Assembly: GCA_049299895.1 (NCBI GenBank)
Contig: JBAQYF010000013.1
Coordinates: 34,971-98,970 of the forward strand
Origin: CAIYYO01 sp049299895
GTDB taxonomy: Archaea; Altiarchaeota; Altiarchaeia; IMC4; QMZM01
DNA length: 64,000 nt
Direction of reading: 5' to 3'
The translations under genes were made by a program, and so were the position numbers. Below the pieces are notes generated by a model. The model was not told the origin of the DNA, ran no database searches, and saw only the letters and a program-made list of their open reading frames with translations. This document shows positions 14,904 to 24,444 of the stretch, piece after piece; position 1 is the first letter of the stretch, and each line of letters opens with the position of its first letter.

Positions 14904-17243
14904 ATGCCCCAGCCAACCAGTAATGCTGCCGTCAGCGACGCAGACAGGATAAAAGAAGAAGTATTGAAGTTCCTCGGGAAGAAAACGGACGACGCGCAGC
15001 GGCCCCAGTGCGACAAAGGCTACAGCATAGACCACGCCGTGGGGATGACCACGCTGCACATGAACTGCGAGGGATGCAGCCGCTCCGCTTCTCTTTCAGA
15101 CGATACCTGCCGCAGGCAGGCCATAACCAAGCTTATCGAAAACCCGGTAGACAAGATCGAGTTCGCCCGCAGGCTAACGACCGAAGAATACGAAAAAGAT
15201 GACGTAGAAATGCTCAAAGAGATATCGGACCTCATAGTGAACGCAAGAGGAGCCCCCTTCGGCATATTTTCCGAAGAATGCGGCGAGTGCGCCTCCCAGG
15301 TAAACGCCCTCAAGGAAGCGATCCTGGAATCAATAGAGACCGACCCGGTCAAGGCCTACCGGGGCATCGATTCCCCGGTAGACAAGCAGAGAGTGCATAC
15401 GAAGCAGGGATGCAAGAAATGCGCAAGCCTGAGGATCAGTACGATGAAGTACATAAACAAATCCCTGCAGAACACAAAGCTCCTGGAGAGATCAAGGGAT
15501 CACGCCGACGACCCGGACATCTACAAAAAGATATTCACCGCCAAGACGCGGCCCTTCCTGTCCGAATCAAGGATAGTCCTCGCAGTGCCGGAAGGCGCAA
15601 TACCCCTGTGCAAGGAATACGAGGTATGCAACGCAAGGGTCAGGATATACAGGATACCAAGCTGGAACGAAGACTTATACCACATAACCCCGCCCGAATA
15701 CGACCTGAGAGACCGGCCGCAGATACTGGAGATGCTCATGCAGACAAGAGAATGGCTCCTCAAAAACTCGGCGGACCAGATAGATTCGACAGACTCATCA
15801 GACAGCACCAAGAAAAAATTCGAGAACCTGTGCAAGATAAAACTCCTGGACGTCGCAGGCCAGAGTAAGATAGTGCTCAACACCAAACAGATAGACGACC
15901 TGGTAGCAACGCTCGTCCGGTGCACAAGAGGCCTGGACGTAATAGAGCTGCTCCTGAGGGACCCGAACATAAACGACGTATACGTCAACTCCCCGATGGA
16001 GACCACCCCGGTATACGTAAAACACAAAGACTACGACGACTGCAGGACCAACATATACCTGTCGGAAGACCGCGGAAACAACTTCGTACTCAAGTTCGTA
16101 CTAAAGAGCGGAATCGGCCTGTCGCCCAACTCGCCCATACTCGACATGGACCTTGAAGACCTGAAGACAAGAGTAAGCGTAATTGCTCCCCCCCTCTCCC
16201 CGGACGGGATAGCATTCTCCCTCAGGTGCAAAAACGAGATACCCTGGACCCTCCCCATGTTCGTCGAAAACGGAATGATCTCACCCCTGGGCGCAGCGCT
16301 CATCACAATGCTGGTCAACGACCAGGTAGCAATGCTCATCGTCGGGGGAAGAGGAACAGGCAAATCCTCGTTCCTCGGGGCCACGATGGCCTCCATGAAC
16401 CCGAAATACAGGGTGCTCACAATAGAAGACACGCTCGAACTGCCGGTGCCGGAAATGAACGACGCAGGATTCAGGGTGCAAAGGATGCTGTCTAAACCGA
16501 TCACCACAAGCGAGGGAATAAACATCACGGCAGACGACGCCTTACGTTCGTCTCTTCGTATGGGCGAATCAAGCATCGTCGTAGGAGAAGTCAGGGGACA
16601 GGAAGCAAGAGTACTATACGAATCCATAAGAGTCGGCGCAACCGGCAACACGGTACTTGGAACGATCCACGGACGAAGCCCCCGGGACATATTCGAAAGG
16701 GTCGTATACGACCTCGGGATACCCCCCACGTCATTCAAATCCACGGACGCGGTCGTCGTAACGCAGAGGCTGCCCCTGGGCAGAAGGGTCACGGAGATCG
16801 CCGAACTAAACAAAGACGTAGACATAGAAAAGATAGGAAGCGGCATAGAAGCCGAAAGACTATTCACGCCCCTGATGAAATACAACGCGGAAAAAGACCT
16901 CCTGGAACTAAACCCGGACTTCAGCCCGGGAACCTCGCAGGTGCTAAACTTCATAGCCGAAAGAAGAGGAATCACGCCCATGCAATTATGGAAAGACATC
17001 GAGACACGCTCAAAGATGTATGAGACGATGGTAAAGACAAGCAAAGAGAACGACCTGCACGAAATACTGGAACTAAAAGCCACCGTAGACTCAAACAAAA
17101 AATACATAACCCTGATAGACGACCAGAGATACAAAGACGGCGGAAGATACAAAAACGTGGACTACGAACAGGCATACGCGAAATGGCAAAAATGGATAGA
17201 AGAATACGTCAAACAAATAAAACAGAGACGATCTGATCAATAA
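14904..17243 (+). CDS. Type IV pilus / Tad-type secretion ATPase with a Cys-rich N-terminal domain
   Basis: Cytoplasmic assembly ATPase (GspE/VirB11 superfamily). 779 residues. The C-terminal half holds the ATPase core: Walker A GGRGTGKSS near residue 482, the Asp box region LTIEDTLELPVPE, Walker B-like SSIVVGEVRGQEA near 558, and the His-box GTIHGRSPRD. The first ~230 residues are unusual, with three cysteine clusters NCEGC (about 52), EECGEC (about 125) and QGCKKC (about 168) that could bind zinc or an Fe-S cluster. The gene is immediately followed by tadC (1-base gap). Confidence 0.92.
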   Translation: MPQPTSNAAVSDADRIKEEVLKFLGKKTDDAQRPQCDKGYSIDHAVGMTTLHMNCEGCSRSASLSDDTCRRQAITKLIENPVDKIEFARRLTTEEYEKDDVEMLKEISDLIVNARGAPFGIFSEECGECASQVNALKEAILESIETDPVKAYRGIDSPVDKQRVHTKQGCKKCASLRISTMKYINKSLQNTKLLERSRDHADDPDIYKKIFTAKTRPFLSESRIVLAVPEGAIPLCKEYEVCNARVRIYRIPSWNEDLYHITPPEYDLRDRPQILEMLMQTREWLLKNSADQIDSTDSSDSTKKKFENLCKIKLLDVAGQSKIVLNTKQIDDLVATLVRCTRGLDVIELLLRDPNINDVYVNSPMETTPVYVKHKDYDDCRTNIYLSEDRGNNFVLKFVLKSGIGLSPNSPILDMDLEDLKTRVSVIAPPLSPDGIAFSLRCKNEIPWTLPMFVENGMISPLGAALITMLVNDQVAMLIVGGRGTGKSSFLGATMASMNPKYRVLTIEDTLELPVPEMNDAGFRVQRMLSKPITTSEGINITADDALRSSLRMGESSIVVGEVRGQEARVLYESIRVGATGNTVLGTIHGRSPRDIFERVVYDLGIPPTSFKSTDAVVVTQRLPLGRRVTEIAELNKDVDIEKIGSGIEAERLFTPLMKYNAEKDLLELNPDFSPGTSQVLNFIAERRGITPMQLWKDIETRSKMYETMVKTSKENDLHEILELKATVDSNKKYITLIDDQRYKDGGRYKNVDYEQAYAKWQKWIEEYVKQIKQRRSDQ

Positions 17244-17244
17244 A

Positions 17245-19122
17245 ATGGGTTCAGGAAAACAGGCTAACTGGGGGGAGCACCAGGCTTATAATACCGCATG
17301 CTGCGAAGCCTACAAACACTTTTCCTACCTGGGAGACAACGTGCTATGGCAGCACAAAGACCTGGAAAAGGCAATAGACCTCCTGGACATAGACATAAAA
17401 CCAAAGGAAATACACGCCCTATCCATGCTAACGTTCCTGGCATCATTCTTCATAACGTTCCTGGTAATAATAGCCTCCATCCTGACGGAGTCGCCCTTTG
17501 CACCAGTCTCCCTCTTCTTCCTGGTACTACCCGCCCTGCTCTACTTCTACATAGAAAAATATCCGACCATGCTCCTCGAAGCAAAAAAGACAGAAATGCT
17601 CGGATACATACCCTCGATAGCAAGCTACCTCGTAATATCCCTCAGAATAAGCCCGATCCTCGAAACCGCGGTGGAATTCGCATCGGATCACTCGTCCGGC
17701 TTCCCGAGAAAACTGCTTAAAAGAATAATTTTTGACATAAACATGGGCAAAGGGACCAGCATAGTTGAATCCCTTTCAAAATTCGCAGACGAATGGGGAG
17801 ACGTCCCGGAATTCAAAGCATTCATGCAACTATTGATAGCATCCACCCTGGAAACAGACGAAAAAGGGCGCTGGCTCATGCTAGACAACGGAATGAACGT
17901 CCTGTTATCAGGACTAAAAGAAAGAACAGACAGCGCAGTCAGAAGCCTGGAAACACCCATCCTCGGAATATTCATGTTTTTGGTGATATTCCCGATGATA
18001 TTCGTCAGCATCATACCTATGCTTCCTGCAATGGGGTTCAGCATCCCACAAATAATGGTCTTCTTTCTATATGACATTATGCTGCCCATAATCCTGTACA
18101 TAGCAATAAGCTTTGTCTCAAGCAGCAAACCCATAACCATCCCGCCCATAGACATACCGGAAAGCGAATACTCGAAAATATTCGGAATAGACGCAAGCAA
18201 AAAAGACAACAGATACGCATTCTACCTATTCGTACTGCTCGTCGGAGGAATGATAGCCCTCCCCGGATTTATGGACCTATTCTACACCCTCCAGGGAATA
18301 GAACTGACAACCCCCTTCGGAACATCTTTAATACTCATAGGCGTCTGCACAAGCCTGGGGATGTACTGGATAGGCACCTCATACAGCGTAAAAGCGACCA
18401 GGGACGAAATAAAAAAGGAAGAAGATGAATTCGCAGAAACTTTACGCCAGCTCTCCGTTCTCCTATCAAGCGGAAGAGCCCTCCCAAATGCGATGGCCCA
18501 CATAAGCGACCTGAACAAAGGAAACGGAGCGCGCATATTTACAAGGGCAGCAAACAACATCCGGCTTTTTAACATAAATATGCGAGATGCATTCTTCGGA
18601 GAAAAAGAAGGATCCGCATCGAAAATATATTCGGGAATGATACACGGAGCGCTCGACACCATCATATCGATGTCCGGCAGAAGTGCAAGATCGATAGCAT
18701 CAGTCATAATAAGGCTCTCGGAACACATAAGGAACATGAGGGCAGTAGATACGGAGATGAAAAAGATCATCGGGAACGTGACGGTTTCGATGATTATAAT
18801 AGCAGTATTGGTCGGGCCCCTGATAGGCGCAGTTTCAACAAGCCTGGGATACCTTCTGGCAAAGACGTTAAGCTCGGGAGGCATTGAAGGCAGCGGATTC
18901 ACCCTGGGAATAGATATCATGAACCCGGAAATAGTAAAACTCATAATCGGAGTATACGTCCTGGAAACCACCTTGGTACTGGTGGTGTTTGCAGACGATC
19001 TGACGCACGGGGGAGATAAGATAATAAAAAAATACCATCTGGGGATGTATCTCCCAATTGCGGCATTGATATTTGCCACAGCTTCTTATGTGATGTCGCA
19101 GGTATTCGGGGGGATGATATAG
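17245..19122 (+). CDS. TadC/GspF-like pilus assembly membrane protein (tandem)
   Basis: Inner-membrane platform protein of an archaeal type IV pilus. 625 residues with two T2SSF-like halves: the first cytoplasmic helical domain at about 105-220 (LEAKKTEMLGYIPSIASYLVI region) and the second at about 390-500 (EEDEFAETLRQLSVLLSSGR region), each followed by transmembrane helices, as in archaeal FlaJ/TadC fusions. A nearly identical copy of its 3' end, from codon ~455, recurs at about 29216-29731 fused to a pilin-like gene. Confidence 0.9.
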   Translation: MGSGKQANWGEHQAYNTACCEAYKHFSYLGDNVLWQHKDLEKAIDLLDIDIKPKEIHALSMLTFLASFFITFLVIIASILTESPFAPVSLFFLVLPALLYFYIEKYPTMLLEAKKTEMLGYIPSIASYLVISLRISPILETAVEFASDHSSGFPRKLLKRIIFDINMGKGTSIVESLSKFADEWGDVPEFKAFMQLLIASTLETDEKGRWLMLDNGMNVLLSGLKERTDSAVRSLETPILGIFMFLVIFPMIFVSIIPMLPAMGFSIPQIMVFFLYDIMLPIILYIAISFVSSSKPITIPPIDIPESEYSKIFGIDASKKDNRYAFYLFVLLVGGMIALPGFMDLFYTLQGIELTTPFGTSLILIGVCTSLGMYWIGTSYSVKATRDEIKKEEDEFAETLRQLSVLLSSGRALPNAMAHISDLNKGNGARIFTRAANNIRLFNINMRDAFFGEKEGSASKIYSGMIHGALDTIISMSGRSARSIASVIIRLSEHIRNMRAVDTEMKKIIGNVTVSMIIIAVLVGPLIGAVSTSLGYLLAKTLSSGGIEGSGFTLGIDIMNPEIVKLIIGVYVLETTLVLVVFADDLTHGGDKIIKKYHLGMYLPIAALIFATASYVMSQVFGGMI

Positions 19123-19137
19123 AAACGCATCAAAAAA

Positions 19138-19878
19138 ATGGAAAACCGGGGGTGGATCACTTGGACGATGTCGCGACTGGGGATAATGCTCGTAGTCGTA
19201 GCCATGATCTTCTGGATGTACGGATTATACTACTATTTTAACTGCATAAACGCATCGGATTCCGCAAATCTGGCGGCAGAAGAACTGGCCAAAGCAATAA
19301 GCCGCGCATACCGGGGACCTATAGGCACCCAGATACTTTATTATCTTCCAACAAAGATCGAAAACCATCCCTACAACCTCACCCTGTCGGAAAAAGGAGG
19401 AATTGTCATAACCGTGTACGGCACAAAATGCGGCTACTCCCGGGGGGGCGCACCCCTGAACATGGACGTCGTAGAATACCTGCATCCAGTCAAAAACCAC
19501 ACCGAAAACAACGTGACACTTCTGATAACCCACGAAACAGCGGGGATAAGCATCGGAAGGAAAGACAATTGCGCAGGATGCATACAAGCAGCACTACACG
19601 CAGCACAAGAAAACTGCCCTGACCCAAACGAAGAATACGTAACAATTAAAAACAACTGCAGCATAAAGTTTGATCTATCCAACTGGACCATAAGCAGTAC
19701 CGATCTCAATTACTCTTTTCCGGAATACATCCTGGAACCGGGAGCGGAAGCAGACATACGCACAGGATGCGGAACCGACGTAGGCTTCAGGTTGTACTGG
19801 TGCCAGGAAACATGCATATGGAGCCAGAAAAATTATACATTAAGAGACTGGCAAAACAACACATGCCTTAAACAATGA
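19138..19878 (+). CDS. Minor pilin-like protein with C-terminal lamin-tail-like (LTD) domain
   Basis: 246 residues. It starts MENRG followed by WITWTMSRLGIMLVVVAMIF, a prepilin-like arrangement with Gly before a hydrophobic helix. A Cys-containing ectodomain follows. The last ~80 residues (EEYVTIKNNCSIKFDLSNW, then SFPEYILEPG, then NYTLRDWQNN) match the lamin-tail pattern EYV-x-(L/I)-x-N ... DL-(S/T)-G/N-W ... LxPG ... LxD. A paralogue is at 29728-30471. The stop overlaps the next start (ATGA). The LTD assignment rests on pattern recognition. Confidence 0.7.
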   Translation: MENRGWITWTMSRLGIMLVVVAMIFWMYGLYYYFNCINASDSANLAAEELAKAISRAYRGPIGTQILYYLPTKIENHPYNLTLSEKGGIVITVYGTKCGYSRGGAPLNMDVVEYLHPVKNHTENNVTLLITHETAGISIGRKDNCAGCIQAALHAAQENCPDPNEEYVTIKNNCSIKFDLSNWTISSTDLNYSFPEYILEPGAEADIRTGCGTDVGFRLYWCQETCIWSQKNYTLRDWQNNTCLKQ

Positions 19879-20324
19879 AAACCAAAAAAGGACAAATAGG
19901 GCCGTTCTCACTAGACGTATTATTCCCCCTGATAATCGCGATAATAGTAATGTCCCTGTTCGTCGCCTACATGCTTACCCTGACAAAAAACCAGCTGGAA
20001 CAAAGAAGCGTCGAATCAACCCATGACGCGGCGCTAAATCTTCTCGAAGTCCTTGCAGACGGAAGCGTTCTACTGCACGCCAACACCCCGGGCTTGTTGG
20101 ACAACAGCTTATTATCATGCGACAACGTAAAAAAGTATCCCCTCACAGGATACAACTACACCGTGGAAGTATACGACCTGAAAGAAAAAAAGACCATGTT
20201 AAAATGCGGCACAGACCCAGGAGACATAACCGCACCCCTAATAGCAACACCCATCGCAATATTTTACGAAAGAGACAAAATACACAGCGGCCTGATAAAG
20301 GTTCAAGCCTGGAGGAAAAGATGA
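19875..20324 (+). CDS. Minor pilin-like protein
   Basis: 149 residues beginning MKTKKG followed by QIGPFSLDVLFPLIIAIIVM, a prepilin-like start with a hydrophobic helix (about 13-33) and then a roughly 115-residue soluble part with two cysteines. The paralogue at 30468-30923 shares GQIGPFS(L/F)(D/E)VLFP. Start and stop overlap neighbours by 4 bases, so it is translationally coupled inside the operon. Confidence 0.7.
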   Translation: MKTKKGQIGPFSLDVLFPLIIAIIVMSLFVAYMLTLTKNQLEQRSVESTHDAALNLLEVLADGSVLLHANTPGLLDNSLLSCDNVKKYPLTGYNYTVEVYDLKEKKTMLKCGTDPGDITAPLIATPIAIFYERDKIHSGLIKVQAWRKR

Positions 20325-22042
20325 AAGACAACAAGGGACTCTCAAGCATCTTTGACGTGATGATCCTGGGAATCATCATCGTAATGGCCATAGCATACCT
20401 CCAGGTCTTCTCTATCACCCACCAATCAACAAAGATAACAGACATAAAAGACGAGACGACAGGAATATACGCCTCAAATGCTCTGAGGCTCATGGATTAT
20501 ATATCCTCCGACGCCGACTACCAGACCGTGCAGACAGGCACCCTGGAAATCGTAAGCGACAAAGACTTCAACAAAGTAGTAGAGATGAGCGAAAAGGCAA
20601 GAGAATACACCCACAAACTGGACGGAATACTGGAAAACTGGTCAAACAACGAAACCGCCCTAAAAGAACACATAGAAGAAATAAGCGATGAACTCACCGG
20701 AGAAATAGAAAACATACAGGGAAACATATCCGGCATACAAGCGCTCCTCGGAGAAACAGAAGACTCGATAAATAGCATAAACACGCAATGCGCCGACATA
20801 ATGAAAAACCTCGAAGAATACAAAACGCTGCTGGGAGGCGACATAACCGGGGAGGAAAGCCCCTGCGGATACGTAAAGAACATCGGGGGAGGATTATCCG
20901 ACAAGGCGAAAAACATCAGCACTGGCCTACAGGAAATAAACGACCAACTGGAAGACGCCAAAAAAATCATCAAAGACATAAACGGAAGCGTAGAAGAAAA
21001 CGCCGACAAAATACTTGAAATAATACAACAGGCAAGATGTGTCCTTCGAAAAGTCAACGTGGAAATGGACAACTACGTAACATACCTGCAACTAGGCGTA
21101 AAAGAAGAAGCAACACTAATGGACTTACTCCCTGCAAAAGCAGACCTGAAAACAAAAACCATCACCGAAACAGTAGGAGAAGCATTATACGTAGAAGACC
21201 GGCTAACCCAATCAGACCTCCTGCGGGCCATGGGCGCAGGAGGATACAGGGTCGCAACCGAATGGTTCAACGGAACAAACCAGGAAAACAACACCCTAAA
21301 CGAAGAAACATGCAACCAGACCAAACAAAAATGCCCGCAGTGTGCAAACTGCCTCGGCATATACGTACACTACGACGCAGGAGGACCAACGGTCGACGAC
21401 CGGGAAAACCTCATCGACGAATACGTAACCCTGAAAAACATAGACTGCATGATACCCTGCCAGATAAAAGACTGGAAGATAAAAGACAACGCCTCAAGAG
21501 GATACACCTTCAAAGACGTAACGATACCCGTAGGAAAAACCCTGACACTGCACAGCGGAAACGGAGCAGACAACCAAACAGACGCATACTGGAACAGCGC
21601 CTACCTCCCAAACCCCGCGATATGGAACAACGACGGAGACACCCTATACTTATCATACGAAGGACTCCTGCTCCAAACATACGCATACGACAAATACGGG
21701 AACGCAGAAAGAAAAACCCACTGCAACCCCGAACCAGACAACGAAACAGGATGCAACGAAACACATACCAGCCTGAACAACACCAAAAACCGGATAATAC
21801 AAGCAGCCATACTAACCCTCATAAGAGAAGACTACCGGAACCTCGCGCAAAAAGCAGTAAAACAAAACCTCGACCAAACACTAACCAGCCAGGGATACAA
21901 ATACTGCTACACAGCCCAAACCTGCTGCAGCCAAATAACAACAGGAACATGCCCCCCGCCCGAAAACGCAGCCACCTCCCAAAGAAGCATACCCACAGCA
22001 GAAAACGAAACAGCACAAATGACCCTAAGCATCTGGCGATAA
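20321..22042 (+). CDS. Large minor pilin-like protein: prepilin helix, coiled coil, lamin-tail-like domain
   Basis: 573 residues. The start is the ATG at 20321, overlapping the previous stop, because the protein then begins MKDNKG and GLSSIFDVMILGIIIVMAIA, a prepilin-like signal; the frame is open further upstream but not in a credible way. Domains: hydrophobic helix (7-28), long heptad-rich coiled coil (about 80-250), then an LTD-like domain (about 360-460) with DEYVTLKN, KDWKIKD, LTLHSGNGADNQTDAYW and WNNDGDTLYL, very close to the lamin-tail consensus. A Cys-rich tail follows. Paralogue at 30911-32644. Probably a structural or adhesive pilus component. Confidence 0.72.
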   Translation: MKDNKGLSSIFDVMILGIIIVMAIAYLQVFSITHQSTKITDIKDETTGIYASNALRLMDYISSDADYQTVQTGTLEIVSDKDFNKVVEMSEKAREYTHKLDGILENWSNNETALKEHIEEISDELTGEIENIQGNISGIQALLGETEDSINSINTQCADIMKNLEEYKTLLGGDITGEESPCGYVKNIGGGLSDKAKNISTGLQEINDQLEDAKKIIKDINGSVEENADKILEIIQQARCVLRKVNVEMDNYVTYLQLGVKEEATLMDLLPAKADLKTKTITETVGEALYVEDRLTQSDLLRAMGAGGYRVATEWFNGTNQENNTLNEETCNQTKQKCPQCANCLGIYVHYDAGGPTVDDRENLIDEYVTLKNIDCMIPCQIKDWKIKDNASRGYTFKDVTIPVGKTLTLHSGNGADNQTDAYWNSAYLPNPAIWNNDGDTLYLSYEGLLLQTYAYDKYGNAERKTHCNPEPDNETGCNETHTSLNNTKNRIIQAAILTLIREDYRNLAQKAVKQNLDQTLTSQGYKYCYTAQTCCSQITTGTCPPPENAATSQRSIPTAENETAQMTLSIWR

Positions 22043-22050
22043 GGAAAAAA

Positions 22051-24444
22051 GTGAAAAATAAACCAAAAAACAAAGGAGCAATGTTCTACACCCTAATAGG
22101 AGTAGTAATACTACTACTCGTAGCCTACACACTAATACACATCATGAAAATAACATACCGCCCAAACACCGCCGATCTTCTAGTAACCCATCGTTTCTCC
22201 ACCGCCGCCTACGGCCTACAAGCAGACATGCAAACCATGACCCGATACTCCGTATACCCCGCCCTCTGGACGATAGGGCACCGTATGGAAGGAGACAAGA
22301 ACTACTATCTGACGCTACCTGAAGAAAACGGAACAGAACAAATAAAAGAGGACATGTCAAAAGACGTATCCAGCCGATTAAACGGCTACCTGTTATCCGC
22401 CTCAGAGAACCAAACCATGCCCTACAAAATATTCGTGGATCAAATACCTTTTACCGTGAATCAAATAAATCCTGAAGACATCAGAGTAAATGAATCAGAT
22501 GATGGGATGACTTTCTCGGTGAGAATGCACGTTAAAACAAGTTATAAGGATATGAGATACGAAGACACCCCAACAATAAACGTAGAACTACCTACAAGGA
22601 TAATAGACATGTACCAACGAGCCAAAAAATTCGACCAACAATACGAAACAAACGTACAATGGGCCACAACAATCGCCCTATACATGAGAGCATACACAAA
22701 CGGATACAACCCAACATACGAAGGATCATACCTAAGAGAAGGACACATCACATACGACCCAATAGACACTTTATTGCGAGCGGATTTGAAAGCATTTAAA
22801 AACCTGTCAATAGATAGTATAACCGGGATAGGATCAGTGCCGTTGACCACTTGGCTTACTGAATGGAGCGCGCTAGGGGAACCATCATTCCTACCGCCCG
22901 GAACAGACTTCGACATGAACCTGCCCGGATCAGAAAAAATACTCAACATGATAAAAGACGGGTACGACCTTGATAAAGCAGCTAATTGCAGCTCGCTGGA
23001 AGGAGAAAACCGGACGGAATGCGAAACGTTCAACGACCCAGCAGAGCTTAGAAAAAAAGAAGCAGACCTGATAAAACAGAAAAACGAACTAGAAAACATA
23101 GTACGCAGAATAAACGACTGGAAAGAAGCGGCAAAAACAGAATTGACATGCGACGCGTTCAAAACGATGACAGAAGCAACGGCGACGGATATAGTAAACG
23201 GATTTGACAGGGAAAGAACGGATAGATCAATAATTTCTCCTGCAAAAGACTGGAGTACCGGAACACAAATGCAAGAAGAGATAAAAAAGAATGAAGGCAT
23301 TGTAGACACTATCCAAAGTGCAGTCGAGAATTTAACCAAAATGGTCACTCCTCCGGGTCGTGTTGCTTATTTAACTAATGATTTATGTCTTTTGGAGAGT
23401 ACTCGTGACTGTGAGAGGTTTAGGAGTCCTGACTGTGATAAGGACGATGAGGAGTGTAGTGATGATTGTGATGATTGTAAAGATCCTCATTATTTTTCTC
23501 TTTCTTGTTCTGAGGGTGATGATTATTTCTGTTCTTCTTTTGGTACTGGAGAACGCAGGAAGGAAGAGGTCTCGTGCCGGGAGCAGACTTGTGAAATGGT
23601 ATGTCCCGAGGGGGGAGAAGGCGAGGAGCCTGATTGTTCTCCGGAGTACAGTTGGGGGGATTCTTTCAATAAGACTGTGAGGATAGATCAGTGTAATTGT
23701 ATGTGTCACCCTAAGGATGGTTTAATTAAGGCGGTAAAGGGTCAGTTGGATGTTGTTAGATCTAATGTTGAGTCAAGGATATCTGGTTTGCAGAAGCAGA
23801 TAGATGAGTTGGATGAGCGTGCAAAGACCTTGGAAAAAGCAAAAGAAAAACTTGAGGAGATAAATCAGGTGATAACCCGGAGTAGATCAACCAGTTATGA
23901 TGTATCTTCTAGTTTGGATTATTCCCGGGTAAAGTATTGGGATGGTTTAACTCCTTCCAAGTGTTATTATAATCCTACTTGGGAGGCGAGAAATAACGGC
24001 ACTTGCGGGGATAAGGTTCAGTCAACTGGCATGTACGGCGCACAAATAACTGCGGCAACAATATGTTGTGGGTTCCTTCAACCATGTTGTGTTACAGTGG
24101 ACTACAGCGTAAAATGGTTCCCTGCAATATATCAAGTAGAAGGGGAATACACAATCAGCGAGACGTTGATAGATGATAAGAACCGGATAATGCTTCATAA
24201 CATATTCGCAGGAGACGACGACTTATACGGATTAAACGTAACGCCCAAGTTATTCCAACACGTAGCGCCTGAATTCGCCATATACAAGGAACACAAGATA
24301 AAGGTAGCGCCAATCACAGCAGATAAAGTGATAGTATACTTATACCTGCCAAAGATAGCTCAAAACCAGATAACCAAAAGCAACGCATTAAACAAGGTCT
24401 TAGGAAGCTTTACAGACCCAACATGCGCAGGAGAAAAATGTTAA
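22051..24444 (+). CDS. Largest pilin-like surface protein, copy A (complete)
   Basis: 797 residues, family not recognised. The GTG at 22051 is preferred because the protein then starts with KNKPKNKGAMFYTLIG, matching MKNKGAMFYTLIG in the paralogue at 32641; an ATG at 22081 would remove the basic prepilin-like segment. Parts: hydrophobic helix (11-31), an ectodomain with YRPNTADLLVTHRFSTAAYG, a Cys-rich module (about 444-558, with spaced C/D such as CDKDDEECSDDCDDC), a coiled coil (about 573-610) and a C-terminal domain ending CAGEKC. Bases ~23335-24030 use T-rich codons unlike the rest. It is the only copy with both its head and its full C-terminus. Confidence 0.7.
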   Translation: MKNKPKNKGAMFYTLIGVVILLLVAYTLIHIMKITYRPNTADLLVTHRFSTAAYGLQADMQTMTRYSVYPALWTIGHRMEGDKNYYLTLPEENGTEQIKEDMSKDVSSRLNGYLLSASENQTMPYKIFVDQIPFTVNQINPEDIRVNESDDGMTFSVRMHVKTSYKDMRYEDTPTINVELPTRIIDMYQRAKKFDQQYETNVQWATTIALYMRAYTNGYNPTYEGSYLREGHITYDPIDTLLRADLKAFKNLSIDSITGIGSVPLTTWLTEWSALGEPSFLPPGTDFDMNLPGSEKILNMIKDGYDLDKAANCSSLEGENRTECETFNDPAELRKKEADLIKQKNELENIVRRINDWKEAAKTELTCDAFKTMTEATATDIVNGFDRERTDRSIISPAKDWSTGTQMQEEIKKNEGIVDTIQSAVENLTKMVTPPGRVAYLTNDLCLLESTRDCERFRSPDCDKDDEECSDDCDDCKDPHYFSLSCSEGDDYFCSSFGTGERRKEEVSCREQTCEMVCPEGGEGEEPDCSPEYSWGDSFNKTVRIDQCNCMCHPKDGLIKAVKGQLDVVRSNVESRISGLQKQIDELDERAKTLEKAKEKLEEINQVITRSRSTSYDVSSSLDYSRVKYWDGLTPSKCYYNPTWEARNNGTCGDKVQSTGMYGAQITAATICCGFLQPCCVTVDYSVKWFPAIYQVEGEYTISETLIDDKNRIMLHNIFAGDDDLYGLNVTPKLFQHVAPEFAIYKEHKIKVAPITADKVIVYLYLPKIAQNQITKSNALNKVLGSFTDPTCAGEKC

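Noticed and set aside
16031..17152. 373-codon frame antisense to the pilus ATPase
   Set aside because: Ser-rich shadow caused by T-poor codons on the coding strand; no start signal or family match.
21037..22050. Long open frame ahead of the largest pilin-like gene, arginine- and asparagine-rich
   Set aside because: It is the same-strand shadow of the coiled-coil/LTD gene (20321-22042). These genes are so poor in T that stop codons are rare in other frames, so length means nothing here.
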